From Lysobacter sp. Root494 (GTDB taxonomy: Bacteria > Pseudomonadota > Gammaproteobacteria > Xanthomonadales > Xanthomonadaceae), in the NCBI RefSeq assembly GCF_001427225.1, contig NZ_LMFH01000005.1, positions 553 through 64,552 of the forward strand: a stretch of 64,000 nucleotides of DNA, in the 5' to 3' direction. The position numbers and the translations under genes are program-made. Below the pieces are notes generated by a model, which did not search any database, was not told the origin of the DNA, and worked only from the letters and a program-made list of their open reading frames with translations. This document shows, piece by piece, positions 7,717-16,618 of this stretch (position 1 is its first letter; each line of letters opens with the position of its first letter).

Positions 7717-9282
7717 ATGAAAGTACTGGCCTGCGATGGCATCCACGAAGACGGTCTGGCCCTGTTCCGCGAAGCGGGATGGGACGTGGTCGTGGCCGCC
7801 GACCCCATCAAGGATCCCCAGGTCCTCGCCCTGGCGTTCGCGGACGTCGATGCCGTGCTCGTGCGCTCGGCAACGAAAGTGCCGGCCGAGGCCCTCGCCA
7901 ACGTTCCCAACCTCAAGGTGATTGGCCGCGCCGGTGCCGGCGTCGACACGATCGATGTCGACGCTGCGACGGCCAAGGGCATTGCGGTGATGAATGCCCC
8001 CGACGGCAACACGCTGGCCGCCGCCGAACACGCCATCTCGCTGCTGTTCGCGCTCGCGCGCCACGTGCCGCGCGCCGACGCGGGCATGAAAGCCGGCGAG
8101 TGGCCCAAGGCCGGCCTCACCGGCTTCGAGCTGGAAGGCAAGAAGCTCGGCGTCATTGGCCTGGGCCGCATCGGCGGTACCGTTGCGCGCAAGGCGCAGG
8201 GCATCGGCATGGAAGTCGCCGCGCACGACCCGTTCCTGCCGGCTTCGGCCGCGGGCAAGGGCAGCGTGCCGCTGAAGACGCTCGATGAGCTGCTCGCATG
8301 GGCCGACATCGTCACGCTGCACATCCCGCGCACCAAGGAAACCACCAACCTGCTGTCGGAAGAGCGCATGCGCGCGATGAAGAAGGGCGCGTACGTCATC
8401 AATGCCGCCCGCGGTGGCCTGGTCGACGAAGCCGCGCTGTTGCGTCTGCTCGACGAAGGCCAGCTCGCCGGTGCCGCGCTCGATACTTTCGCCACCGAGC
8501 CGTTGCAGGCCGATTCGCCGCTGCGCAAGCATCCCAAGCTGATCCTCACGCCCCATCTCGGCGCCTCGACCAGCGAAGCGCAGCAGGCCGTCAGCACGAT
8601 CCTCGCGCGCCAGATCATCGACTTCGTCGCTACCGGCGCGGTCGCCGGCTGCGTCAACCTGCCGCCGCTCACCGCCGAAGCCGCGCGCGAAGTCGGCCCG
8701 TGGATGCCGCTGATGTCCGCGCTCGGCCGCCTCGCATCGCGCCTCGTGGATGCACCGACCAGGCTCACCGTGACCTACGCCGGGCGCACCGAAGCACTCG
8801 ACACGCGGCCGCTCACGCGATTGCTCGTTGCCGCGCTGCTCGGTCCGCACTCCGGCCGTGTCACGCCGGTGAATGCGTTGCATGAAGCCGCCACGCGCGG
8901 CCTGGTGGTGGCGGAAACCGTGGGCGGCGACGGCGACGGTTTCGACCGCCTGCTGAGGATCCGCGTCGAAGGCGGCAAGAAGCCGCGCGAAATCGAAGCG
9001 ACGTTGCATCGCGGACCACGCGTGGTCCGGCTGGACGGCGTCGAGATCGAATTCGATCCGCAGGCGCACGTGCTGCTGCTTCGCAACGAGGACCGTCCGG
9101 GCATGATCGGCACCGTGGGTTCGCAGTTGGGCGCGGCCGGCATCAACATCGTCAACTTCGCGCTCGGCGCGGCGGGCGAGGGCGAGGCGCGTGCGGCGAT
9201 CACGGTCGATCGCGAGTTGAGCGACAAGCAACTCGGCGCGTTGCGAGCGACGCCAGGCGTGCTGTCGTTGCAGCAGGTGTAA
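7717..9282 (+). CDS. serA: D-3-phosphoglycerate dehydrogenase
   Basis: A 521-residue NAD-dependent enzyme catalysing the first committed step of serine synthesis, 3-phosphoglycerate to 3-phosphohydroxypyruvate. Catalytic residues Arg232, Glu261 and His280 are in the expected positions; GLGRIGG (148-154) binds NAD. After the catalytic core comes an intervening ASB-type domain (about 325-440) and a C-terminal ACT domain (about 447-521, LRNEDRPGMIGTVG), the arrangement of long type-1 enzymes such as those of Mycobacterium and Bacillus rather than the 410-residue E. coli form. AGGAG lies 7 bases before the ATG. A histidine phosphatase gene begins 2 bases after the stop. Confidence 0.96.
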   Translation: MKVLACDGIHEDGLALFREAGWDVVVAADPIKDPQVLALAFADVDAVLVRSATKVPAEALANVPNLKVIGRAGAGVDTIDVDAATAKGIAVMNAPDGNTLAAAEHAISLLFALARHVPRADAGMKAGEWPKAGLTGFELEGKKLGVIGLGRIGGTVARKAQGIGMEVAAHDPFLPASAAGKGSVPLKTLDELLAWADIVTLHIPRTKETTNLLSEERMRAMKKGAYVINAARGGLVDEAALLRLLDEGQLAGAALDTFATEPLQADSPLRKHPKLILTPHLGASTSEAQQAVSTILARQIIDFVATGAVAGCVNLPPLTAEAAREVGPWMPLMSALGRLASRLVDAPTRLTVTYAGRTEALDTRPLTRLLVAALLGPHSGRVTPVNALHEAATRGLVVAETVGGDGDGFDRLLRIRVEGGKKPREIEATLHRGPRVVRLDGVEIEFDPQAHVLLLRNEDRPGMIGTVGSQLGAAGINIVNFALGAAGEGEARAAITVDRELSDKQLGALRATPGVLSLQQV

Positions 9283-9284
9283 GC

Positions 9285-9929
9285 ATGAAGATATTGCTCG
9301 CACGCCACGGCGAAACCCCCTGGAATGCCGAAGGCCGCTACCAGGGGCAGGAAGACATCCCGCTCTCGCCGGTCGGTGAATCGCAGGCACGCGCGCTGGG
9401 CGAACGCCTGCACGAGGTACGCATCGATCGCGCCGTCGCGTCGCCATTGGTGCGTGCCGCACGGACCGCGCAGTTCGCGCTCGGCGAACAGCGCGCATCG
9501 ATGCTCACGCTCGACGAAGGCCTGATGGAAATCGCCCACGGTACGTGGGAAGGCCTTCTCGCTTCGGAGATACATGAGCGCGATCCCGACCTGATGCATG
9601 CGTGGCGCCACGCCCCGCACGAAGTGCTGATGCCGCAGGGCGAATCGTTGCAGCACGTGCTCGATCGTGCGTGGCCCGCGTTCGAGCGCGCGTGCTCCGG
9701 CATGGGCGCGCACGAGACGCTGCTCGTCGTTGCGCACGATGCGGTAAACCGGGTGCTGCTGTGCCGTGTGCTCGGCATCCCGCTGTCGAAGTTGTGGTCG
9801 TTCCGGCAGGCACCGACGACGCTCAACCTGCTGGAGGGCCCCGACGTCGATCACCTCGATGTGGTGCGGCTCAATGATTGCAGCCACCACACGGCGTTGT
9901 TTGGCGAAGCCGTGCACCGGGCCCTCTGA
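9285..9929 (+). CDS. histidine phosphatase superfamily protein, possible phosphoserine phosphatase
   Basis: A 214-residue cofactor-independent phosphatase of the phosphoglycerate mutase-like fold. The phospho-accepting His8 lies in LLARHGETPWN, the second active-site His151 in VVAHDAVNR and the likely proton donor Glu82 in LMEIAHGTWEG. The gene starts only 2 bases after serA, so the two are almost certainly co-transcribed. Some members of this superfamily are metal-independent phosphoserine phosphatases, and the context suggests that role, completing serine synthesis. This is inference; alpha-ribazole phosphatase or a general sugar phosphatase remain possible. Confidence 0.9.
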   Translation: MKILLARHGETPWNAEGRYQGQEDIPLSPVGESQARALGERLHEVRIDRAVASPLVRAARTAQFALGEQRASMLTLDEGLMEIAHGTWEGLLASEIHERDPDLMHAWRHAPHEVLMPQGESLQHVLDRAWPAFERACSGMGAHETLLVVAHDAVNRVLLCRVLGIPLSKLWSFRQAPTTLNLLEGPDVDHLDVVRLNDCSHHTALFGEAVHRAL

Positions 9930-9935
9930 CATCTT

Positions 9936-9992
9936 CCCTCGCTCCGCACGCGGAGAGAGGGACAGCGTTGCGCAGCAACGCAGGGTGAGGGG
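9936..9992 (+). repeat. two-hairpin CCCTC repeat, copy A
   Basis: A 57-base element: CCCTC, hairpin CTCCGC-ac-GCGGAG, GAGGG, a second hairpin GCGTTGC-gca-GCAACGC, then AGGGTGAGGGG. It aligns without gaps with copy B at 12643-12699. At three base pairs both partners differ between the copies and pairing is kept. It lies between the phosphatase gene and folC. Confidence 0.8.
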
Positions 9993-10034
9993 TCGGGCGG
10001 CTGGTTTCGCAACCGACAGCAAAGGCAAAAGCGC

Positions 10035-10080
10035 TCTCATCTGCCCTTCGGGCATCTTCTCCCAGCTCCACGGGAAGAAG
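10035..10080 (-). repeat. two-hairpin repeat, inverted relative (copy E)
   Basis: Read on the minus strand this is CTTCTTCCC-loop-GGGAGAAG, then GCCCGAAGGGC and AGATGAGAG: the same hairpin, hairpin, (G)GATGAG plan as the plus-strand copies nearby. Together with copy A it fills most of the gap before folC. Confidence 0.55.
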
Positions 10081-10121
10081 GGAAGGGCAGAGGGGAGCGC
10101 GACCGCAACTACAATGCGCAC

Positions 10122-11432
10122 ATGGCCCGCACGCTCCCCGAATGGCTCGACTACATCGAGCGACAACATCCGAAAACCATCGACATGGGTCTCGACCGCG
10201 TGCGCGAAGTCGCCACGCGCATGCGGCTGAAGAAGCCGGCGAAGAAGGTCATCACCGTCGGCGGCACCAATGGCAAGGGCTCGACGGTCGCCTTCATCGA
10301 GGCGATCGCGCGCGCCGCGGGATGGAAGGTCGGCGCATACACCTCGCCGCATCTGCTCGCCTACAACGAGCGCGTCCGCATCGATGGTGTCGACGCTAGC
10401 GATGACGATCTGGTCGCCGCGTTCGAAGCCATCGAAACCGCGCGTGGAGAAACCCTGCTGACGTATTTCGAATACGGCACGCTGGCCGCGCTCTGGCTGT
10501 TCGAACGCTGCAAGCTCGACCTGGCACTTCTCGAAGTCGGTCTGGGTGGCCGCCTGGACGCAACTAACCTTGTCGACCCCGATGTCGCGGTGATCACCAC
10601 CGTCGACGTCGACCACCAGGACTGGCTCGGCAACGATCGCGAGACCATCGGCTTCGAAAAAGCCGGCATCGCGCGAGCGTGGAAACCGCTGGTGCTCGGC
10701 GAAGACGATCCGCCGGCGAGCGTGCTTCGCCACGCCTACGCAATCGGTGCTTCCGCGATCCGCGCGGGTTGCGATTTCTTCTTCGACTCCGCCGCTGCGC
10801 ACGGCAACCGCTTCAGTCCCACCGATTCGGTGCTGCCCGATGCTGGCCGCTGGACGTGGCGCGAGCTGGGAAAATCATTCGACCTGCCATTGCCGCGCCT
10901 CGCCGCACCCGCGCAGCTGCGCAACGCCGCGACCGCGATCGCCGCGTTGCGCGCGCTGGGGAGCAAGCTTCCGCCCGAAGCGATCGCCCAGGGCGTCGCG
11001 AGTGCGCACGTCCCCGGACGCCTGCAGCGTTTCGAGCGCAACGGCGTCGAAGTCGTCGTCGACGTCGGCCACAACCCGCAGGCGGCGCGCGAACTGGCCG
11101 CGTGGCTCACGACGGCACCGGCGCTGGGCCGCACGTTCGCCGTGTTCGCCGCGCTCGGCGACAAGGACATCGCGGGCGTTGTGAACGCGCTCGCAGAGCG
11201 CATCGATGCGTGGCATCTGGCCGGGCTGGCCGACAGCGGCCCACGCGGCCTCACCGTCGACGCATTCGCTGAGCGCCTCGCGGGTAGTGCGGCGGCTTCG
11301 GGCACCCGCCGTGCGGATGTCGCCGCTGCCCTCGAAGCAGCGGTGGCGCAGGCAGCGCCGGGCGATCGCGTGCTGGTGTTCGGCTCCTTTCACACGGCGG
11401 CCGCCGCGCTCGAGTGGCTGAAGACGAAGTAG
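10122..11432 (+). CDS. folC: bifunctional folylpolyglutamate synthase / dihydrofolate synthase
   Basis: A 436-residue ATP-dependent ligase of the Mur ligase superfamily that adds glutamate to dihydropteroate and to folates. The P-loop is GTNGKGST (48-55). YTSPHLLAYNERVRIDG, EVGLGGRLDATNLVDPD and the C-terminal DVGHNPQAARELAAWL are family hallmarks. Length is normal for FolC (about 420-440). It heads the conserved order folC, SPOR protein (dedD), cvpA, purF seen in E. coli and other gammaproteobacteria. The start ATG at 10122 gives the usual N terminus before the first helix. Confidence 0.97.
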   Translation: MARTLPEWLDYIERQHPKTIDMGLDRVREVATRMRLKKPAKKVITVGGTNGKGSTVAFIEAIARAAGWKVGAYTSPHLLAYNERVRIDGVDASDDDLVAAFEAIETARGETLLTYFEYGTLAALWLFERCKLDLALLEVGLGGRLDATNLVDPDVAVITTVDVDHQDWLGNDRETIGFEKAGIARAWKPLVLGEDDPPASVLRHAYAIGASAIRAGCDFFFDSAAAHGNRFSPTDSVLPDAGRWTWRELGKSFDLPLPRLAAPAQLRNAATAIAALRALGSKLPPEAIAQGVASAHVPGRLQRFERNGVEVVVDVGHNPQAARELAAWLTTAPALGRTFAVFAALGDKDIAGVVNALAERIDAWHLAGLADSGPRGLTVDAFAERLAGSAAASGTRRADVAAALEAAVAQAAPGDRVLVFGSFHTAAAALEWLKTK

Positions 11433-11562
11433 CAGGCTCCCGGCTGCATTGCAGGCAGCACCCACCCAGGGCAAAAGGCGGCGCGCCAGCTCGCTCGCGC
11501 GCCCAACCCACATGTATGTACCGGCGTTCATCTCAGTCCGGCAGGCACCGCGATGCGACGCG

Positions 11563-11568
11563 TATAAT
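11563..11568 (+). promoter_or_regulatory. possible -10 element upstream of the SPOR gene
   Basis: TATAAT, a perfect -10 consensus, lies about 33 bases before the ATG of the SPOR gene. No good TTGACA match is present 16-18 bases upstream, so promoter strength is uncertain. It suggests that the dedD-cvpA-purF part can be transcribed independently of folC. Confidence 0.45.
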
Positions 11569-11600
11569 TCGCGCGCCCTTCCCCCGAGGCCCATGAATCG

Positions 11601-12626
11601 ATGGAACCCGCTTTGAAGCAGCGCGTGGTAGGTGCGGCAGTACTGGTGGCGCTGGCAGTGATTTTCCTGCCCATGCTGATCAAGGGCCCGGCGCCCGAAA
11701 GCGGTGTCTCCGACGTTCCCCTCAAATTGCCCGACGCCCCGCAGGGCGACGGCTCGCTGCAGACGCGCGAATTGCCGCTGGTCGCGCCCGGCGCGGCGCC
11801 GGCGAGCGGCGTGGTCGGGCTCGATGCCAGCGATGCGCAGGCCGATGACGCGGCTGAACCCGCATCCGGGGCCTCCACGGACAGCGCAATGATGCCGGCC
11901 GCCACTGCGGGCGGCGATTACGTCGTGAGTTTCGGCCGCTACGCCAGCGCGACGGATGCCGACAAGGTTGTCGCGGCACTGCGCGCATCGCAGCTGCCGG
12001 GTTACCAGGAATCCACCATCGACGGCGGCCGCACGCTCTACCGCGTCCGCATCGGGCCGTACGCCACGCAGGCCGACGCCGAAGCCGCGCGCCTGCGCGC
12101 CGCGCACGTACGCGACGACGTCGGCGCGAAAGTCGTCGTGCTCGATGCCGGCGCCGCGCAGCCCGCGCAAACCGGACAGTCCGTGTCAGAGCCGGCGCCT
12201 GCTTCGCAGCCGGTCGCCGCGGCGAGTACGCCCGTATCGAAGCCGGAACCGCTGGTTGCGGAACCCAGGCCCGCGGCTCCGAAACCCACGGCCACGGCGA
12301 CCAAAGCGGCCACGACTACGACGGTCAAGCCGGCCGCGACCACGACCGCCGCCGCCGCGCCCAAGCCCGCGCAACCGGCCGCTTCCGGCACCGGTTTCGC
12401 CGTGCAGTTGGGTGCTTTCGCGAGCCCAACTGAAGCCGCCAAGCTGCGCGATCGCGCCCGCGCCGCGGGCATGCGTGCCTTCGTCGACTCGGTGCGTACC
12501 GACAAGGGCGTGCTGAGCCGCGTGCGCGTCGGTCCGGTGCTGACGCGTGCCGAAGCCGACCAGCTGAAGGCGCAGGTCGCGGCCAAACTCGGCATCGGCG
12601 ACGCGATCGTCAAACCGCAACCGTGA
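11601..12626 (+). CDS. SPOR-domain protein (DedD-like), two SPOR domains
   Basis: A 341-residue bitopic inner-membrane protein: short cytoplasmic N terminus, one membrane helix (residues about 9-27), then a periplasmic part. There are two SPOR repeats, about 105-182 (VVSFGRYASATDAD ... YRVRIGPYAT) and 265-338 (FAVQLGAFASPTEA ... SRVRVGPVLT), separated by an Ala/Pro/Thr linker. SPOR domains bind glycan strands stripped of stem peptides at the division septum. E. coli DedD has a single SPOR domain, so the duplication is unusual though not unique. Gene order (after folC, before cvpA) supports the DedD assignment. Confidence 0.88.
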   Translation: MEPALKQRVVGAAVLVALAVIFLPMLIKGPAPESGVSDVPLKLPDAPQGDGSLQTRELPLVAPGAAPASGVVGLDASDAQADDAAEPASGASTDSAMMPAATAGGDYVVSFGRYASATDADKVVAALRASQLPGYQESTIDGGRTLYRVRIGPYATQADAEAARLRAAHVRDDVGAKVVVLDAGAAQPAQTGQSVSEPAPASQPVAAASTPVSKPEPLVAEPRPAAPKPTATATKAATTTTVKPAATTTAAAAPKPAQPAASGTGFAVQLGAFASPTEAAKLRDRARAAGMRAFVDSVRTDKGVLSRVRVGPVLTRAEADQLKAQVAAKLGIGDAIVKPQP

Positions 12627-12642
12627 TTTTGTATCCCCGCAC

Positions 12643-12699
12643 CCCTCGCCCCGCTTGCGGGGAGAGGGACCGCTTCGCGGAGCGAAGCAGGGTGAGGGG
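12643..12699 (+). repeat. two-hairpin CCCTC repeat, copy B
   Basis: A 57-base element colinear with copy A (9936-9992): CCCTC, hairpin CCCCGC-tt-GCGGGG, GAGGG, hairpin GCTTCGC-gga-GCGAAGC, AGGGTGAGGGG. Pairs 8/19, 32/44 and 34/42 of the element have changed in a compensatory way relative to copy A. It sits between the SPOR gene and cvpA and so is probably transcribed within the operon. Confidence 0.8.
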
Positions 12700-12720
12700 C
12701 AGTGACAGGAGCGACGAGCC

Positions 12721-13473
12721 ATGACGGCGCTGGACTGGGTATTGCTGCTGATCATCGGCGTGTCGGGCCTGCTCGGCCTGCTGCGCGGAATGATCGGCGT
12801 GGTGATGTCGCTGGTGGCTTGGCTGCTGGCCGGACTGACCGCATATCTGTTCGGCGGCGACGTGGGCCGCAGCCTGGTGACGGACGGCCAGCTCGGCTGG
12901 GGCGAGTACCTCGGCGGCTACGCGATGAGTTTCGCCATCGTATGGATCGCGGTGGCGCTGGTCGGCCTGCTGGTTCGCCGGTTGGCCCAGGAAGCAGGAT
13001 TGTCGGGCGTGGATCGCCTGTTGGGTTTCGGTCTAGGCGTGGTGCGCGGCCTGTTTTTCGCCTGCGTGCTGCTGTTGATGCTCGGATTGACCGGAATCCC
13101 CGGCAAGCGTGCGTGGCACGAATCGACCGGCGTCGCGGTGCTGCTGCCGGTGGCGAAAACGATGCGTGCTGCGATGCCGCCGTGGATGGCGCTGCGCATC
13201 GACCTGGAAGGGCGGGGCACCTCGCTGCAGGACGAAGCGGAACGACTCAGGCAAGCGATGCCGGACGGATTGCCGATCGCGGATATGGTGTCCGGGGGCG
13301 TGCTCCCGGATGGGGCGCTTTCCAAGGGACTGCTGGCGGACGGACTTCCGCAGGCGCTACCCGAACTTCTCCCGCCCGCGACGGAAACGACGCCACGGCA
13401 GAAGGATCCAAAACTGGTTACCGCGGATCCACCGTCGCAGGGCACGCCGCCCGACGACGCGAAGGTCCTCTGA
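12721..13473 (+). CDS. cvpA: CvpA family membrane protein
   Basis: A 250-residue inner-membrane protein. Four hydrophobic helices lie in residues about 1-120, starting with [19 protein letters not shown], a typical CvpA N terminus, and [14 protein letters not shown] in the third region. The rest is a hydrophilic, Pro-rich cytoplasmic tail of about 110 residues, longer than in E. coli CvpA (162 residues). CvpA is linked to colicin V production and envelope stress tolerance; its mechanism is unsettled. Position just before purF is conserved. Confidence 0.92.
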   Translation: MTALDWVLLLIIGVSGLLGLLRGMIGVVMSLVAWLLAGLTAYLFGGDVGRSLVTDGQLGWGEYLGGYAMSFAIVWIAVALVGLLVRRLAQEAGLSGVDRLLGFGLGVVRGLFFACVLLLMLGLTGIPGKRAWHESTGVAVLLPVAKTMRAAMPPWMALRIDLEGRGTSLQDEAERLRQAMPDGLPIADMVSGGVLPDGALSKGLLADGLPQALPELLPPATETTPRQKDPKLVTADPPSQGTPPDDAKVL

Positions 13474-13501
13474 AACATCCTTATTTGCAGGATTCAAGCT
13501 T

Positions 13502-14971
13502 ATGTGCGGCATTCTCGGAATCGTCGGCAACACGGATGTCGCCGCGCAGCTCTACGACGGACTGACGGTGCTCCAGCATCGTGGCCAGGACGCGGCCGGC
13601 ATTGCCACCGCGGATGGCGGCAAGCTCCGCGTGCACAAAGGCAATGGCCTGGTCAGCGACGTCTTCGACGAGGACTCGATGCAGCTGCTGCAGGGCAAGT
13701 TCGGCATCGCCCACTGCCGCTATCCGACCGCGGGTTCGGAAGGCTCCGACGAGGCGCAGCCGTTCTACGTGAATTCGCCGTACGGCATCGCGCTCGCGCA
13801 CAACGGCAACCTGATCAACACCGACAAGCTGCGCCGCGAGGTCTTCGAGCAGGACCGCCGCAACGTCAATACGGAATCCGATTCGGAAGTGATGCTCAAC
13901 GTGTTCGCGCACGAACTCGATACGCAGAAGTCGCTGACACCCGAAGCGGTGTTCCGCGCGATCGAGGGCGTGAACCGCCGCTGCATCGGTGGTTATGCGG
14001 TCGTGGTGTCGGTGCTCGGTCTCGGCCTGGTCGCCTTCCGCGATCCGCACGGCATCCGTCCGCTGGTGCTGGGCAAGCGCACCAAGAACGGTACCGACGA
14101 ATACGCCGTCGCTTCCGAATCCGTCGCGCTCGACCTGCTCGGCTTCGAGCGCATGCGCGACGTCGGTCCCGGCGAATGCATCATCATCACCGCGCGCGGC
14201 GAGCTGTTCACCAAGCAGACCGCCGAGCCGCAGGAGCACACGCCCTGCATCTTCGAATACGTGTACTTCGCGCGTCCCGATTCCATGATGGACAACATCT
14301 CGGTGCACAAGGCGCGCATGCGCATGGGCCAGAAACTCGGCGAGAAGATCTTGCGCCTGCGCCCGGACCACGACATCGACACGGTGATCCCGATTCCGGA
14401 CACTTCGCGCGATGCCGCGCTGGAAATCGCCAACGTCCTCGGGGTGAAGTACCGCGAAGGCTTCATCAAGAACCGTTACGTCGGCCGCACCTTTATCATG
14501 CCGGGCCAGGGCCAGCGCACGAAGTCGGTGCGCCGCAAGCTCAATCCGATCCCGCTGGAATTCAAGAACCGCGTCGTGCTGCTGGTCGACGACTCGATCG
14601 TGCGCGGCACAACATCGCAGCAGATCGTGCAGATGGCGCGTGAAGCCGGCGCGCGCAAGGTCTATCTCGCTTCGGCCGCACCGCCCGTGCGCTATCCGAA
14701 CGTCTACGGCATCGACATGCCGTCGGCGGAGGAGCTCGTCGCGCACGGCCGCACCGACGAGGAAGTGCAGCAGCTGCTTGGTTGCGACTGGCTGATCTAC
14801 CAGGATCTCGAGGATCTCGAGGACGCGGTGTCCGGACCGAAGCACCACCTGGAGCACTTCGATTCTTCATGCTTCAACGGCGAATACGTCACGGGTATCG
14901 AGGATGGATACTTCGATCGCATCAAGCAGCTGCGGTCGGATGAGGCGAAGAAGACGCGGCGGGCTTCATAG
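13502..14971 (+). CDS. purF: amidophosphoribosyltransferase
   Basis: A 489-residue enzyme catalysing the first step of purine synthesis, PRPP plus glutamine to phosphoribosylamine. The start at 13502 places the catalytic Cys immediately after Met ([10 protein letters not shown]), as required after Met removal; a longer in-frame opening upstream overlaps cvpA in another frame and is not used. The N-terminal class II glutaminase domain ([15 protein letters not shown]) is followed by a phosphoribosyltransferase domain with the PRPP loop [15 protein letters not shown]. Length fits the E. coli enzyme (505). It lies 28 bases after cvpA. Confidence 0.97.
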   Translation: MCGILGIVGNTDVAAQLYDGLTVLQHRGQDAAGIATADGGKLRVHKGNGLVSDVFDEDSMQLLQGKFGIAHCRYPTAGSEGSDEAQPFYVNSPYGIALAHNGNLINTDKLRREVFEQDRRNVNTESDSEVMLNVFAHELDTQKSLTPEAVFRAIEGVNRRCIGGYAVVVSVLGLGLVAFRDPHGIRPLVLGKRTKNGTDEYAVASESVALDLLGFERMRDVGPGECIIITARGELFTKQTAEPQEHTPCIFEYVYFARPDSMMDNISVHKARMRMGQKLGEKILRLRPDHDIDTVIPIPDTSRDAALEIANVLGVKYREGFIKNRYVGRTFIMPGQGQRTKSVRRKLNPIPLEFKNRVVLLVDDSIVRGTTSQQIVQMAREAGARKVYLASAAPPVRYPNVYGIDMPSAEELVAHGRTDEEVQQLLGCDWLIYQDLEDLEDAVSGPKHHLEHFDSSCFNGEYVTGIEDGYFDRIKQLRSDEAKKTRRAS

Positions 14972-14974
14972 TCC

Positions 14975-15045
14975 GTTCTTTGTTCTTTGTTCTTTGTTCT
15001 TTGTTCTTTAGTTCTTTGTTCTTTGTTCTTTGTTCTTCGTTATTC
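14975..15045 (+). repeat. heptanucleotide tandem repeat (GTTCTTT)n
   Basis: About ten head-to-tail copies of GTTCTTT: eight perfect units in two runs (five from 14975, three from 15011) split by one inserted A at 15010, then two degenerate units ending near 15045. It begins 4 bases after the purF stop. A 7-bp unit is not a multiple of three, so any change in copy number would shift a reading frame or alter spacing. No convincing gene reads through it; the nearest downstream start is at 15219. Confidence 0.95.
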
Positions 15046-15080
15046 GTTTTGTTGTTTGTTGTTCGTCGTTGCTTTTTTGC

Positions 15081-15193
15081 TCGTCATTCCCGCGGAAGCG
15101 GGGCTTTTCCACAGACGAATGTCTGGTAATCCGAGTGACTTGCCGTTGCTCTTGTGTCGGAGCTGAAGACACGGAATTGCCCTGGTATGACGA
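15081..15193. repeat. degenerate ATTCCC inverted-end element
   Basis: The left end reads CGTCATTCCCGCGGAAGCGGGG, close to the left arm of the element at 3527. About 110 bases on, GGAATTGCCCTGGTATGACGAG recalls the right arm of the copy at 23081-23110 (GGAATGACGAG) but is heavily mutated. Overall length is similar to the 117-bp element. It is probably a decayed copy, lying between the heptamer array and the DUF455 gene. Confidence 0.5.
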
Positions 15194-15218
15194 GCCTGAT
15201 CGCACGCACGCAGAATTC

Positions 15219-16037
15219 ATGACCCACCTCTTCGCCGCCGCCCGCAGCTGCCTCGACGCCGCTACGCCTGAAGAGAAACTGGCGTGCACCTTCGCCGCCG
15301 CCGAAGCCTTCGCCCGCGACGGACTCGTCATTCCCGCAGACGCACCGCCGCCCGAACCCATCCGCATGCCTGGCCGCCCCGCGCGACCCAGGCTCGTGCA
15401 CCCGCGCGATCTCCCGCGCCGCGGCTTCGGAACGAAGGAAGGTCTCGCCGCCTTCATCCACGCCGTCGTGCACATCGAATTCAACGCGATCGATCTGGCC
15501 TGGGACGCGGCCTATCGCTTCCGCGGCATGCCCGATGCGTTCTACGCGGACTGGGTCGGCGTCGCCAACGACGAAGCCCGGCACTTCGCGATGCTGCGTG
15601 AGCGCCTGCAGCAACTCGGTTACGACTACGGCGACTTCGACGCACACAACGGCCTGTGGGAAATGGCCGAGAAGACAGCGCATGACGGCCTCGCGCGCAT
15701 GGCGCTGGTGCCACGCGTGCTGGAGGCGCGCGGGCTCGACGTTACCCCGGGAATGATCGCGAAGCTTCGCTCGCTCGGCGACACTGCGACGGTTGGCATC
15801 CTCGAAATCATCCTGCGCGAGGAAGTCGCGCACGTCGCCGCGGGCTCGCGCTGGTATCGCTGGTATTGCGGGCGCGCAGGTATCGAGCCACGCTCACGCT
15901 TTCGAGAACTGTTGCACGAATATGCGGGTGGCGTGCTGCACGGTCCGTTCAACACCGACGCGCGGCTCGCCGCCGGTTTCGATGAAGACGAGCTGCTGAG
16001 CCTGCAGGCTGAGTCGACCGTTGTAGCGGCAAAGTAG
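15219..16037 (+). CDS. DUF455 family ferritin-like protein
   Basis: A 272-residue protein of the DUF455 family (ferritin-like diiron fold). Putative metal-ligand motifs on successive helices are HIEFNAIDLAWD, NDEARHFAMLRERL and ILREEVAHV. The N-terminal basic stretch PGRPARPRLVHPRDLPRRG is also typical of the family. Its biochemical role is unknown; relatives include tRNA-modifying diiron enzymes such as MiaE, so an RNA hydroxylase activity is conceivable but unproven. The start at 15219 is chosen because the upstream in-frame extension is translated from intergenic repeat sequence. Confidence 0.85.
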   Translation: MTHLFAAARSCLDAATPEEKLACTFAAAEAFARDGLVIPADAPPPEPIRMPGRPARPRLVHPRDLPRRGFGTKEGLAAFIHAVVHIEFNAIDLAWDAAYRFRGMPDAFYADWVGVANDEARHFAMLRERLQQLGYDYGDFDAHNGLWEMAEKTAHDGLARMALVPRVLEARGLDVTPGMIAKLRSLGDTATVGILEIILREEVAHVAAGSRWYRWYCGRAGIEPRSRFRELLHEYAGGVLHGPFNTDARLAAGFDEDELLSLQAESTVVAAK

Positions 16038-16092
16038 CGGCACGACAGCTAACGACGGCGCGGCACATGCGCCACCTGATGGAGTGACGAAC

Positions 16093-16590
16093 ATGCGCAG
16101 CAAGTTCACCCGTGTTTTCCTTCTCTGTGCGGCTACGTTGTCATTAGCCGCATGCCCGCGTTCCCCGCAATCACCATCCGCGGAGACGCCTGCTGCAATG
16201 GCTCCGGAGCCAGCACCCATGAACGAGCCCGCGTCCATGCCGGCCACGCCGCCGCCGGGCCCGCTAGCCAAGCGCGCCGCTGGCCAGGAAAACGAGCCGC
16301 TGATGGCCTGGCGCGCGTTCGGCACCGAACCCTTCTGGAACGCGCGCGTCGATGGCGACACGCTGATCTTCAGTACGCCGGAAGATCAGGCCGGGCGCAG
16401 CATGCATGGCAGGCGCGTGCCGTCGCTGGTCGGCTTCGTCTACATCGGCAAGGACGGAGACAGGGAATTCAATCTCGACATCCGCCCCGGCGAATGCAGC
16501 GACGGCATGTCGGATAACCGTTACGAGTACGTCGCGAATTTCATTTACGGCGATACGACGTACAAGGGTTGCGCTGAAGCCGCGAAGTGA
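16093..16590 (+). CDS. lipoprotein with COG3650-like domain
   Basis: A 165-residue lipoprotein. GGAG lies 9 bases before the ATG at 16093; an in-frame GTG at 16084 is the alternative. The signal sequence ends in the lipobox LSLAAC, so lipidation at Cys24 is expected. A Pro/Ala-rich linker (to about residue 65) is followed by a globular domain with FRAFGTEPFW-like (here WRAFGTEPFWNARV) and CSDGMSDNRYEYVA motifs. The latter resemble the COG3650 family of uncharacterised periplasmic lipoproteins. No enzymatic function is known. Two palindromic repeats follow the gene. Confidence 0.82.
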   Translation: MRSKFTRVFLLCAATLSLAACPRSPQSPSAETPAAMAPEPAPMNEPASMPATPPPGPLAKRAAGQENEPLMAWRAFGTEPFWNARVDGDTLIFSTPEDQAGRSMHGRRVPSLVGFVYIGKDGDREFNLDIRPGECSDGMSDNRYEYVANFIYGDTTYKGCAEAAK

Positions 16591-16618
16591 TCGCGAACAG
16601 CCAGGAAGTGCGAGCTTT

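Noticed and set aside
7675-9498. A 607-residue minus-strand reading frame opposite serA
   Set aside because: High GC gives long antisense frames. serA has full motif support and this frame has none.
8775-10802. A 675-residue minus-strand frame across serA, the phosphatase and folC
   Set aside because: It crosses three genes on the opposite strand and includes intergenic repeats. The sequence shows no family pattern.
14975-15045. CRISPR array
   Set aside because: The units are 7 bases long and directly adjacent, without spacers. It is a simple tandem repeat.
15030-15218. N-terminal extension of the DUF455 protein (MFFVIRFVVCCSSLLF)
   Set aside because: It is hydrophobic and could pass for a signal peptide, but it is translated heptamer array and palindromic repeat. 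The family start is at 15219.
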